A stretch of 34,367 nt of DNA from Berkiella sp964594635 (GTDB lineage: Bacteria; Pseudomonadota; Gammaproteobacteria; Berkiellales; Berkiellaceae). The notes under the pieces were generated by a model. The model searched no databases. It was not told the origin of the DNA and saw only the letters and a program-made list of their open reading frames with translations. Within the stretch, counting starts at the first letter, position 1; every line of letters starts with the position of its first letter. Location: NCBI GenBank assembly GCA_964594635.1, contig CAZQMV010000019.1, forward strand, positions 1 to 34,367, given 5' to 3'. This document shows, piece by piece, positions 10,789 through 18,618 of this stretch. The translations under genes were made by a program, and so were the position numbers.

Positions 10789-12402
10789 GTGAAGTCAAAT
10801 GCCCTGAGTAAAAAAACAGATATCAAGGTTCCTGTGTTACAGGATTCACAGATTGCTCGCATGTTGCCGTTTTGGTGTGAGAGTTCATTACCTTTTGATC
10901 TGTATGATACGTCGTTTGGGCGTCTTGCGAGCAAAGATATTCTTGGAATATTAGCACCCCATTGGATAGAAATTCCGCTCGAAGAAGAAATGGCTTTATT
11001 AGATGAAGATCATATGCTGGAGATTTCAGTTCCAGTCCTTAATTTATGTGATTTATTACCCAATGCTTTCTTTTCTGGTCCACCACTTGCGGCCAAGGTC
11101 ATAGGATTTAATGGCTATGCTGCAAAAGGGTCGCATCGCCTCATCGATAATTTTCCCGTAGCAGATTTTTGTGTTGTCACAGACGTTGTGGGTAACCAAT
11201 ATGAAGCTGTTATCAATAAAGAAGGGAGAATTGAAATTCCAGAAGAAGGGATGGGACTCTTTTCAATTCCGTCCCAACTCACTTTTATCTTTAGTGAAAG
11301 GCAAGTCAAACGAGGGCAAGGATTAGACGATTGTCAGTCGCAAGGCCTAGAGAAAAACAAACTTTATATTTTTCCGCCAAATCACACCTGTCAAAATTTT
11401 TCTATGCATATTAGCGTGAGTCATATTGGTGAAAATGGGAAACGGATTGTTGATTCTATTCGAAAAGTAGGCATCGATTACCAAGAAACCAAAGTATATC
11501 CTAAATCTGCTCGCACCAGAATCAATCGTTTTGAGGGACAGTCGCCTAGTACTTTCTGCGTGGAAATGGATTTATCATTTGATAGATTAATTGATTTCCC
11601 GTTTCCTTATGCATTGAATGTGACATTGGAAGAAAAAAAGAAAATTAAATATGGTTTAACGGATCCTGCAACGTCTCCCTTACCTCATGTCACCCGAGGA
11701 TGGATGCAGCATCCATTGTTTTCAAATGTTTTTACAAAATATTATGGTTTAAGCGCCAAGACTCTAACAATCGTATCTAAAAAAGTGTATACCCAGTTTG
11801 ATTTGATCCGAGATTATCTAAGGGGTGACCGATTTGGTTTTTCACAACAAAAGGGCTATAACGACTTTTTGTTACGGTCAGAAGGATTTGAAAGATTTTA
11901 TAACATGCTGATTGATGAGTTGGTTTATCAACGATTGCCTAAAAATTTCCTACTCGATAGAGTGGGGGGTGAGAAATTAATCGACTTAGATTTTAATCAG
12001 ATTTCAGTAGATTTTCATGATAGTGTTGTGCTTGGTCAGCTACATGCAGAGATCTTGGAAGGTCAATATCATCAATTTTATGATTTATTTTCGCGCGCAG
12101 AGAATTTAAAAGAATTCCTCTATTTGCACGAGAATGCGCCGCAGCCAGAAGAACCTAAAATCACTGTCGAAATTGTGCCACAGGTTCGAGTATCAACCTA
12201 TATAGCACCAGTCGATGATAATCGTCCTAGCAGTGAGCAAGTTATCACTAAAGGCTACAAAAGCTCAATTGCGCTGAATGCGGCTTATCTTGCCGATAAA
12301 ATTAAGCAAAACTCCCTCCAGGAGCTTGCTACCCCGATCCCTCCTAAGAGTGATGCTAACCCCGAGCAAAATTGGTATAATGCTCCCCCTCGTTCCAAAT
12401 AA
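10789..12402 (+). CDS. Large protein of unknown function between fimV and truA (537 aa)
   Basis: I recognise no domain. 537 residues, soluble-looking, no signal peptide or membrane segment. GTG start with AAGGAG 5 nt upstream. The first ~330 residues look mixed alpha/beta with many hydrophobic strands; about 330-450 look helical and aromatic-rich (DLIRDYLRGDRFGFSQQKGY); the last ~90 are polar and Pro/Ser-rich, likely flexible. Cysteines are few and scattered, with no metal motif. It sits where fimV and truA are normally adjacent, is separated from fimV by a terminator, and has 33 bp to truA, so it may lead the truA-purF operon. Lineage-specific insertion is inferred. A secreted effector is one possibility without direct support. 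Confidence 0.8.
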   Translation: MKSNALSKKTDIKVPVLQDSQIARMLPFWCESSLPFDLYDTSFGRLASKDILGILAPHWIEIPLEEEMALLDEDHMLEISVPVLNLCDLLPNAFFSGPPLAAKVIGFNGYAAKGSHRLIDNFPVADFCVVTDVVGNQYEAVINKEGRIEIPEEGMGLFSIPSQLTFIFSERQVKRGQGLDDCQSQGLEKNKLYIFPPNHTCQNFSMHISVSHIGENGKRIVDSIRKVGIDYQETKVYPKSARTRINRFEGQSPSTFCVEMDLSFDRLIDFPFPYALNVTLEEKKKIKYGLTDPATSPLPHVTRGWMQHPLFSNVFTKYYGLSAKTLTIVSKKVYTQFDLIRDYLRGDRFGFSQQKGYNDFLLRSEGFERFYNMLIDELVYQRLPKNFLLDRVGGEKLIDLDFNQISVDFHDSVVLGQLHAEILEGQYHQFYDLFSRAENLKEFLYLHENAPQPEEPKITVEIVPQVRVSTYIAPVDDNRPSSEQVITKGYKSSIALNAAYLADKIKQNSLQELATPIPPKSDANPEQNWYNAPPRSK

Positions 12403-12435
12403 GGCAACTGTGCCTAAAAGTTAAGTGGGAAGAGT

Positions 12436-13242
12436 ATGCAACGAATTGCCTTGGGTATTGAGTATGACGGTAGTCGCTATTTTGGCTGGCAGCGTCAAAA
12501 CAAGAACCCTTCTGTTCAAGAAAACCTCGAGATTGCACTAAGCAAGGTTGCCAATCATCCTGTGATGACATTTTGTGCTGGGCGAACCGATGCGGGTGTA
12601 CATGCCAGTAATCAAGTCATTCATTTTGAGACCGAAGCGGTTCGTGAGCCTATTGCCTGGATAAGAGGCGTAAACAGTTATTTACCGCTGGATATACGCG
12701 TCTGTTGGATGCGCCTTGTTCCCCCTGAATTTGATGCTAGAAAATCTGCTTTATCTCGTCGTTATTGCTATGTCATGGTGAATCGGGCTGTTAGCCCGGG
12801 GATCATGCGCCATGGCGTTACGTGGGTTTTGCCGACTTTGAATGTAGAAGTCATGGAAGAAGCTGCACAGCATCTTCTAGGAAAGCATGATTTTAGCTCC
12901 TTTAGAGGGGCGCATTGTCAGGCTAAAACAGCGACTCGAACGATATCAGCGATTCATCTTCACGCCGTGGGCGACAATATTATTCTGGATATTACAGCCA
13001 ATGCTTTTTTGTACCATATGGTACGCAATATCGTTGGATCGCTGCTCATGGTGGGGCAAGGTAAATGTGAAGCCTCTTGGATCAAGGATGTACTTGTGGC
13101 AAAAGATCGGCGTTTAGCAGGCCATACAGCACCACCGCAAGGGCTATATCTAGTTGATGTTAGGTATCCAAATCAATTTGAGTTGCCTGATCCAATACGA
13201 ATGCCATGGTTTTTTGCACCTGGCATCCTAACAACCGAGTAA
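12436..13242 (+). CDS. truA: tRNA pseudouridine(38-40) synthase TruA
   Basis: 268 residues, typical length. It converts uridines 38, 39 and 40 in the anticodon stem-loop of many tRNAs to pseudouridine. The N-terminus IALGIEYDGSRYFGWQRQ and the catalytic motif AGRTDAGVHA with Asp52 are clear; further family segments are SFRGAHCQAKTATRTI and the YHMVRNIVGSLLMVG helix. GGGAAGAG precedes the ATG. It normally follows fimV in this gene block and precedes trpF; here accD begins 65 bp downstream instead. Confidence 0.97.
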   Translation: MQRIALGIEYDGSRYFGWQRQNKNPSVQENLEIALSKVANHPVMTFCAGRTDAGVHASNQVIHFETEAVREPIAWIRGVNSYLPLDIRVCWMRLVPPEFDARKSALSRRYCYVMVNRAVSPGIMRHGVTWVLPTLNVEVMEEAAQHLLGKHDFSSFRGAHCQAKTATRTISAIHLHAVGDNIILDITANAFLYHMVRNIVGSLLMVGQGKCEASWIKDVLVAKDRRLAGHTAPPQGLYLVDVRYPNQFELPDPIRMPWFFAPGILTTE

Positions 13243-13307
13243 TTCTGTTTCTTGCAGGCATTAGTTTAGGTAAACTCCCTGCAAGTAAGTTAAAGGTAAC
13301 GAATTTT

Positions 13308-14177
13308 ATGAGTTGGTTTCAAAAATTATTTCCTGCCAAGATCCGGTCCAGTGCTGTCAAAAAGAAGTCAATTCCAGAAGGGCTGTGGACCAAATGCCAA
13401 GCTTGCAGTGCTGTGTTATTTAAAGCAGAGCTTGAGCGCAACTATGATGTTTGTCCCAAATGTGATTATCACAATCGAATTGGTGCACGTAAGCGAATAG
13501 AACAGTTTTTAGATAAAGGGATCCGGGAAGAGCTTGGTGTCGATCTGGAGCCAGTAGACAGACTTAGATTTAAAGATACCAAACGTTATCGCGATAGAAT
13601 TAGCGCTGCTCAAAAAGAGACTGGTGAAAAAGATGCGTTGGTTGTGATGCGTGGCACCTTGCACAATAAACCGATTATGGTCGCGGCCTTTGAGTTTAAT
13701 TTCATTGGTGGCTCTATGGGTACGGTAGTTGGTAAGCGCTTTGTTTTGGCTGTAGAAGCGGCTGTTGCAGGTGGAATGCCGCTGGTTTGTTTTGCCACCA
13801 GTGGTGGCGCAAGAATGCAAGAGTCCCTTTTATCGTTGATGCAAATGGCCAAAACCAGTGCAGCGCTGACGAGACTCGCGGCGGCAAAATTACCTTATAT
13901 TTCTGTCATGATAGATCCTTGTATGGGCGGCGTATCAGCCAGTTTAGCCATGTTGGGAGATATCAACATTGCTGAGCCTAAAGCGTTAATAGGGTTTGCA
14001 GGGCCTAGAGTGATTGAACAAACCGTTCGTCAAACGTTGCCTGAAGGATTTCAGCGTAGTGAATTCCTATTAGAGCATGGTGCTATTGATATGATTATCG
14101 ATAGACGAGAATTGCGAGATCGCATTAGCGCTATCTTAGCGAAACTGATGCATCACAAAAGCGAGGAAGTAGCGTGA
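13308..14177 (+). CDS. accD: Acetyl-CoA carboxylase carboxyltransferase subunit beta
   Basis: 289 residues from the ATG at 13308, giving the standard N-terminus MSWFQKLFP; a longer frame back to 13206 overlaps truA and is rejected. With AccA it transfers carboxyl from carboxybiotin to acetyl-CoA, making malonyl-CoA for fatty acid synthesis. A C4 zinc ribbon is formed by Cys30, Cys33, Cys49 and Cys52. Crotonase-fold motifs include GGSMGTVVGKRF, TSGGARMQESLLSLMQMAKT and DPCMGGVSASLAMLGD. The SD is weak (AAAGG, 11 nt away). The TGA overlaps the folC GTG by 4 nt, implying coupled translation. Confidence 0.97.
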   Translation: MSWFQKLFPAKIRSSAVKKKSIPEGLWTKCQACSAVLFKAELERNYDVCPKCDYHNRIGARKRIEQFLDKGIREELGVDLEPVDRLRFKDTKRYRDRISAAQKETGEKDALVVMRGTLHNKPIMVAAFEFNFIGGSMGTVVGKRFVLAVEAAVAGGMPLVCFATSGGARMQESLLSLMQMAKTSAALTRLAAAKLPYISVMIDPCMGGVSASLAMLGDINIAEPKALIGFAGPRVIEQTVRQTLPEGFQRSEFLLEHGAIDMIIDRRELRDRISAILAKLMHHKSEEVA

Positions 14178-15481
14178 TCTTGAAGGCCGGCTCTGATTTG
14201 GCCACTTGGTTGACCCATATTGAGCATTCAAGACCACAACATGTTATTGATCTTGGTTTGTCGCGCGTTCAAGAAGTCGGTATTGCTACTAACGTCTTAG
14301 ATTTTAGTTGTCCTGTGATTACCGTTGCGGGCACCAATGGAAAAGGCTCTACCGTTGCGGTGTTAGCAACATTGTTACAAGCCGGCGGTTTGAATGTAGG
14401 CGCATACACTTCACCGCACTTATTCCACTTTAATGAAAGAATTCAAATAAACGGTAAACCTGTGAATGATGAGGTACTGTGCGATGCTTTTGCAAAGATC
14501 GAAGCGCACAGTGTTGGTAAAGGATTAACTTTTTTTGAATATACAACGCTTGCCGCTTTTGCCGTTTTTCAATCATCAACACCTAAATTGGATGTCATTA
14601 TTTTAGAAGTGGGTCTGGGTGGATGTCTTGATGCGGTTAATGTCATTGCGCCAAGTATGGCTATCATCACTTCTATCAGTATTGATCATGAAGCTATTTT
14701 AGGCACAACACGCGAGCAGATTGGCGAACAAAAAGCAGGTATTTTAAGAGAAAAGATCCCTGTGATTTTAAGCCAAGATGCAAAAGTTGATTCCATACAG
14801 AATGCGCTCAAAACACAGAATAATCCCGTTATGGTGGAAGAAGAAGATTTTGGCTACCAAGACAGTACGCATCAAGTATGGCGCTTCCAAGATAAAGTTA
14901 ACAAACTTCCAAAATTCAATTTACCAGAAAGTAGTGTTTCGTTAGCATTGGCTGCCTATACTGTCTTCAGTAAAACTTTCCATTTGTTACCTGATATTAG
15001 CGAAGTAATCAACTATATTGAAAACGTAACAATGATGGGGCGCTTTCAAACAATCCATGTAGAAGGCGTGCCAATTATATTTGATGTGGCGCATAATCCT
15101 GCATCAGTGGAACGCTTAGCAAATAAGCTGAAACAACATACAGGTGGTAAAGTGACTGCCGTTTGGGCGAGCTTACAAGATAAAGACTTAACAAAAATAG
15201 TCTTGCCAATGGTAGATAAAGTCAAGGCATGGTTTATTGGTGGTTTAGAACACACGTTAAGAGCCGCAAACCCTTTGCAATTAGAACAGGCATTGAAAGC
15301 CAATGGCGTGAATGCAATTAATAGCCATCCAACCCTGTTCGAAGCTTTTAAGGCAGCAAAGCAATGTTCAAAAGTAGGTGATCACATTGTTGTCTTTGGA
15401 TCGTTTTATGCTGTAAGTAACATTCTACCTTCTCTGATAGATAATAAAGCTTGTCAGCATTATGGGCTGAGTTTTTTTTAG
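14174..15481 (+). CDS. folC: Bifunctional folylpolyglutamate/dihydrofolate synthase
   Basis: 435 residues. It adds L-glutamate to dihydropteroate and extends polyglutamate on tetrahydrofolate using ATP. The Mur-ligase-type P-loop is G53-TNGKGS-T60, followed by the SPHLFHFNERIQING segment, LEVGLGGCLDAVN, SIDHEAILGTTREQIGEQKAGI, and in the C-terminal domain FDVAHNPASV. GTG start inside the accD stop, with GAGGAAG ahead of it. At its extreme 3' end TCAGC/GCTGA (15454-15470) is followed by a run of T that encodes Phe-Phe; this weak hairpin could attenuate downstream transcription but more likely is just coding sequence. Confidence 0.95.
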   Translation: MILKAGSDLATWLTHIEHSRPQHVIDLGLSRVQEVGIATNVLDFSCPVITVAGTNGKGSTVAVLATLLQAGGLNVGAYTSPHLFHFNERIQINGKPVNDEVLCDAFAKIEAHSVGKGLTFFEYTTLAAFAVFQSSTPKLDVIILEVGLGGCLDAVNVIAPSMAIITSISIDHEAILGTTREQIGEQKAGILREKIPVILSQDAKVDSIQNALKTQNNPVMVEEEDFGYQDSTHQVWRFQDKVNKLPKFNLPESSVSLALAAYTVFSKTFHLLPDISEVINYIENVTMMGRFQTIHVEGVPIIFDVAHNPASVERLANKLKQHTGGKVTAVWASLQDKDLTKIVLPMVDKVKAWFIGGLEHTLRAANPLQLEQALKANGVNAINSHPTLFEAFKAAKQCSKVGDHIVVFGSFYAVSNILPSLIDNKACQHYGLSFF

Positions 15482-15491
15482 GGATATTAAC

Positions 15492-16469
15492 ATGACCAAG
15501 TTAAAGGAAAGACTTTTTGGACTCATCGTGGTTGTTGCTCTGGGGGTGATATTTATCCCTATGTTGCTGGAAAATACCCAAAATCCAAAATCGAATGTTT
15601 TGCAAGATGTGCCAGCAGCTTCAATTGCGAAGAATGATGTCGACAAAGTGCAAAAACCTGAAGTATTAGCAGAGCTAAAAAATGATAAAACAACAAAGCC
15701 TGCTGTCTATGATGAGAACCAACCCATTGCTGATCAAACGCAAGAAAGCAAAGCACAACAAAAAGCCAAGCTAAAAGAAGAAAAAGCAGAACAGGCTAAA
15801 GCCGAACAACAAGCAAAAGCAGAACAACAAAAATTAGAGAATATGAAGTTAGCCGAGATAAAGGCTGAAGCTGCAAAGCTTGAAGAAGCTAAACACCGCC
15901 GCCAATTAGAAATAGAAAAAGCAAAAACAGAGCAAGCTAAATTGGAGAAAGATCAAGCGCAGGCGGAACTTGCAAAAGCTGAACAAGCGAAAATTGTGCA
16001 ACAAAAAGCAGAAATTGCTAAAGCAGAAAAATCTAGAGCGGAACAAGCAAAGTTAGAACAAGTTAAGGCGGAACAAGCGAAATTTATTCAAGAAAAAGCT
16101 GCTCTTGCCAGAGCAGAACAAGCAAGATTAGAAGAGCAAGCAAAAGTAAGGCAAGCAAGCGTAGCGCAAGATAAACATCGTCAGCCGCAGAGTAAACAAA
16201 CTAAACGTGAGCAAAGCCCAACAGTAAGACATGGTTGGGTTGTGCAGATGGGTTCATTTGCCGAGCCGCGCAATGCGAGCGCTTTATTGAGTAAGCTAAA
16301 AAAAGCGGGCTACCCTGCTTTTACGAGACGTGCGCATCGGCAAGGAATGGATTTAACCATTGTTATGGTAGGACCGCATGCCAATCGTACAGATGCCGAG
16401 AGACTCTGTTCGACATTATCAATGAGATTCCAAATGGAAGGTATTATCGTTCGTTATGAGCCACATTAA
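15492..16469 (+). CDS. dedD: DedD-like inner-membrane protein with C-terminal SPOR domain
   Basis: 325 residues, against about 220 in Escherichia coli. One transmembrane helix near the N-terminus (about 10-27, with LIVVVALGVIFIPML), then a long Ala/Lys/Glu/Gln-rich helix (about 85-230) resembling TolA domain II, and a SPOR domain (about 246-325, VVQMGSFAEPRNASALLSKL to the end). SPOR domains bind denuded peptidoglycan glycans at the septum, so a role in cell division is expected. AGGGA lies 8 nt before the ATG; 10 bp after folC, 23 bp before cvpA. The extended helix would reach further across the periplasm. The symbol is based on domain plan and location. Confidence 0.88.
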   Translation: MTKLKERLFGLIVVVALGVIFIPMLLENTQNPKSNVLQDVPAASIAKNDVDKVQKPEVLAELKNDKTTKPAVYDENQPIADQTQESKAQQKAKLKEEKAEQAKAEQQAKAEQQKLENMKLAEIKAEAAKLEEAKHRRQLEIEKAKTEQAKLEKDQAQAELAKAEQAKIVQQKAEIAKAEKSRAEQAKLEQVKAEQAKFIQEKAALARAEQARLEEQAKVRQASVAQDKHRQPQSKQTKREQSPTVRHGWVVQMGSFAEPRNASALLSKLKKAGYPAFTRRAHRQGMDLTIVMVGPHANRTDAERLCSTLSMRFQMEGIIVRYEPH

Positions 16470-16492
16470 AGACAAGCCAAGGAGCGCATAGA

Positions 16493-17056
16493 ATGGCAAT
16501 TGATACACCTGATGTCATTATTGTAGGAATTATTTTAGTTTCTATTCTGATTGGTATTGTGCGTGGGTTTGTCAAAGAATTTATCTCGCTGGTGACTTGG
16601 GTAGTTGCTATTGTGTTAGCGGCAATGTTTACCACACCATTTGCTTCTTACATGACATTTACTTCAAAACCTTTTATTCGCTCATTATGTGCCTTTTTAA
16701 TTATCTTCGTCAGTGTTGTATTTGTGGGGGCGATTATTAATTACATTGTGGGGACTTTAGTCCGTCGAACACCCTTTAGCGGAGCTGATCGGGTTCTTGG
16801 GATGTTCTTTGGTGTGTTAAGAGGGATTGTCTTTATCACCATATTGGTTTTATTAGGGGGGTTAACCCCATGGCCAAAAGAGAAATGGTGGCAATCATCT
16901 TACTTCATCCCTCGCATACAAGTATTATCGTTGTGGCTGCATGAGCAATTACCTGAAGAATATGCAAAAACATTTGATTTTTCCGATAAAGTAGCGTCAA
17001 TAGATAAAAAGCCAGAAAAGAAGCTTGAAGATAAATTAGAAAAGAAAGTTAATTAA
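16493..17056 (+). CDS. cvpA: CvpA family membrane protein
   Basis: 187 residues. Four hydrophobic helices are visible (about 8-28, 30-52, 63-86 and 101-123), with the family pattern at the N-terminus (GIVRGFVKEFISLVTWVVA) and RVLGMFFGVLRGIVFI in the fourth. CvpA was named for colicin V production and is linked to envelope stress and bile tolerance; its molecular activity is not established. The C-terminal tail is Lys/Glu-rich. AAGGAG lies 9 nt before the ATG. It sits between dedD and purF as in most Gammaproteobacteria. Confidence 0.93.
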   Translation: MAIDTPDVIIVGIILVSILIGIVRGFVKEFISLVTWVVAIVLAAMFTTPFASYMTFTSKPFIRSLCAFLIIFVSVVFVGAIINYIVGTLVRRTPFSGADRVLGMFFGVLRGIVFITILVLLGGLTPWPKEKWWQSSYFIPRIQVLSLWLHEQLPEEYAKTFDFSDKVASIDKKPEKKLEDKLEKKVN

Positions 17057-17082
17057 AGTAGTTAAAGTTTGGGGTATGTTAA

Positions 17083-18591
17083 ATGTGCGGTATTGTTGGA
17101 ATTGTTGCGACATCTGATGTTAATCAGATGATTTTTGATGCTTTAACCGTATTACAACACCGCGGTCAAGATGCAGCAGGAATGGTGACTTGTCAAAATA
17201 AGCAGTTTGTGCTTCGCAAAGCGAATGGCTTAGTTCAAGATGTCTTTCGTGCTAAGCATATGCTTCGCTTAAAGGGGCACATGGGTATTGGACATGTTCG
17301 CTATCCAACCGCAGGATCCGCGAGTGAAGCAGAAGCACAACCTTTTTACGTTAATTCTCCTTTTGGTATCGTTCTTGCGCATAATGGCAACTTGACCAAT
17401 GCTGAAGAGCTACAAGAACAATTATTCAACGATGATTTCCGCCATATTAATACCGGTTCAGATTCTGAAGTCATTTTAAATGTGTTGGCACATGAGTTGC
17501 AGCGCATCTGCAAAACGAAATTAACAACGGATGATATTTTTGCTGCCGTTAGTAATTTACATAAACGTTGTCGTGGTGGTTATGCGGTTATCGCCATGAT
17601 CGCAGGTTTTGGTATCGTTGCCTTTCGAGATCCGCATGGAATTAGACCACTCATTTTTGGAAAACGTCAAGCCGAGCTTGGTACAGAAATAATGGTAGCA
17701 TCTGAAAGTGTTGCGCTCACCTCTCAAGGTTTTGCCATTGTCGACGATGTGGGGCCTGGAGAAGCTATTTTAATTGAAAATAATGGTACAGTTCATCGCA
17801 AGCCTTGTAGTCCAGTAGCCTGCTTGAGTCCTTGTTTATTTGAATTTGTTTATTTTGCAAGACCTGATTCCATCATTGATAAAATATCTGTTTACAAAGT
17901 ACGAATGAATATTGGAAAAAAATTGGCTGATAAAATTCGCAAAGAATGGAATGTCGATGACATTGATGTCGTGATCCCCATTCCAGAAACTAGTCGCAAT
18001 GCAGCGATTCCGCTTGCGCGTCAACTCAATGTTGAGTTTCGTGAAGGCTTTGTTAAGAATCGCTACGTTGGTCGAACGTTCATTATGCCTGGACAAAAAA
18101 TTCGTAAAAAATCGGTTCGCCAAAAATTGAGCGTTATTGAATTAGAGTTTAAAAACAAAAACGTTTTATTAATTGATGATTCAATCGTTCGAGGGACAAC
18201 TTCGCGTGAAATCATTAAAATGGCCAGAGAAGCGGGTGCCCGTAAAGTGTATTTTGCCTCAGCTGCACCTCCTATACGGTACCCCAATATTTATGGTATC
18301 GATATGCCCAACGCCAATGAACTGATTGCTCATGATAGATCGTTAGAAGAGATCAGAGTCAGTATTGGTGCTGATAAACTGATTTACTTAGATTTAGAAG
18401 ATCTGGTTAGTACTGCTAGAGAAGGGAACAAAGCGGTTCTGAAATTTGAAAGTGCAGTCTTTGATGGCATTTATGTAACCGGCGATGAATCTTCTTACCT
18501 TAAAAAGGTAGCTAACAATCGTTCAGATCACGTTAAAAATGAAGAGAATCAAATCTTTGGCGAGTGTCAAATCGATTTGCATAATCACTAA
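17083..18591 (+). CDS. purF: Amidophosphoribosyltransferase (glutamine PRPP amidotransferase)
   Basis: 502 residues, typical. It catalyses the first committed step of purine synthesis, PRPP plus glutamine to phosphoribosylamine. The N-terminus MCGIVGIV places the catalytic Cys2 directly after Met with no propeptide, as in Escherichia coli. The glutaminase half shows RGQDAAGM, GHVRYPTAG and the AHNGNLTN segment with TGSDSE; the synthase half has the PRPP loop LIDDSIVRGTTS with D365-D366. No iron-sulfur cysteine ligands are evident, in line with the E. coli-type enzyme. The next gene starts only 27 bp downstream without a terminator, an unusual partner for purF. Confidence 0.97.
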   Translation: MCGIVGIVATSDVNQMIFDALTVLQHRGQDAAGMVTCQNKQFVLRKANGLVQDVFRAKHMLRLKGHMGIGHVRYPTAGSASEAEAQPFYVNSPFGIVLAHNGNLTNAEELQEQLFNDDFRHINTGSDSEVILNVLAHELQRICKTKLTTDDIFAAVSNLHKRCRGGYAVIAMIAGFGIVAFRDPHGIRPLIFGKRQAELGTEIMVASESVALTSQGFAIVDDVGPGEAILIENNGTVHRKPCSPVACLSPCLFEFVYFARPDSIIDKISVYKVRMNIGKKLADKIRKEWNVDDIDVVIPIPETSRNAAIPLARQLNVEFREGFVKNRYVGRTFIMPGQKIRKKSVRQKLSVIELEFKNKNVLLIDDSIVRGTTSREIIKMAREAGARKVYFASAAPPIRYPNIYGIDMPNANELIAHDRSLEEIRVSIGADKLIYLDLEDLVSTAREGNKAVLKFESAVFDGIYVTGDESSYLKKVANNRSDHVKNEENQIFGECQIDLHNH

Positions 18592-18618
18592 TTAAAATTC
18601 CTTTTGGAGCAATGTGAC

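Noticed and set aside
13206..13307. N-terminal extension of accD into truA
   Set aside because: The ATG at 13308 gives the standard AccD N-terminus; the extension translates the truA 3' end in another frame.
15454..15479. Terminator at the end of folC
   Set aside because: The stem is only 5 bp and the T-run encodes Phe-Phe; dedD begins 10 bp later in the same operon.
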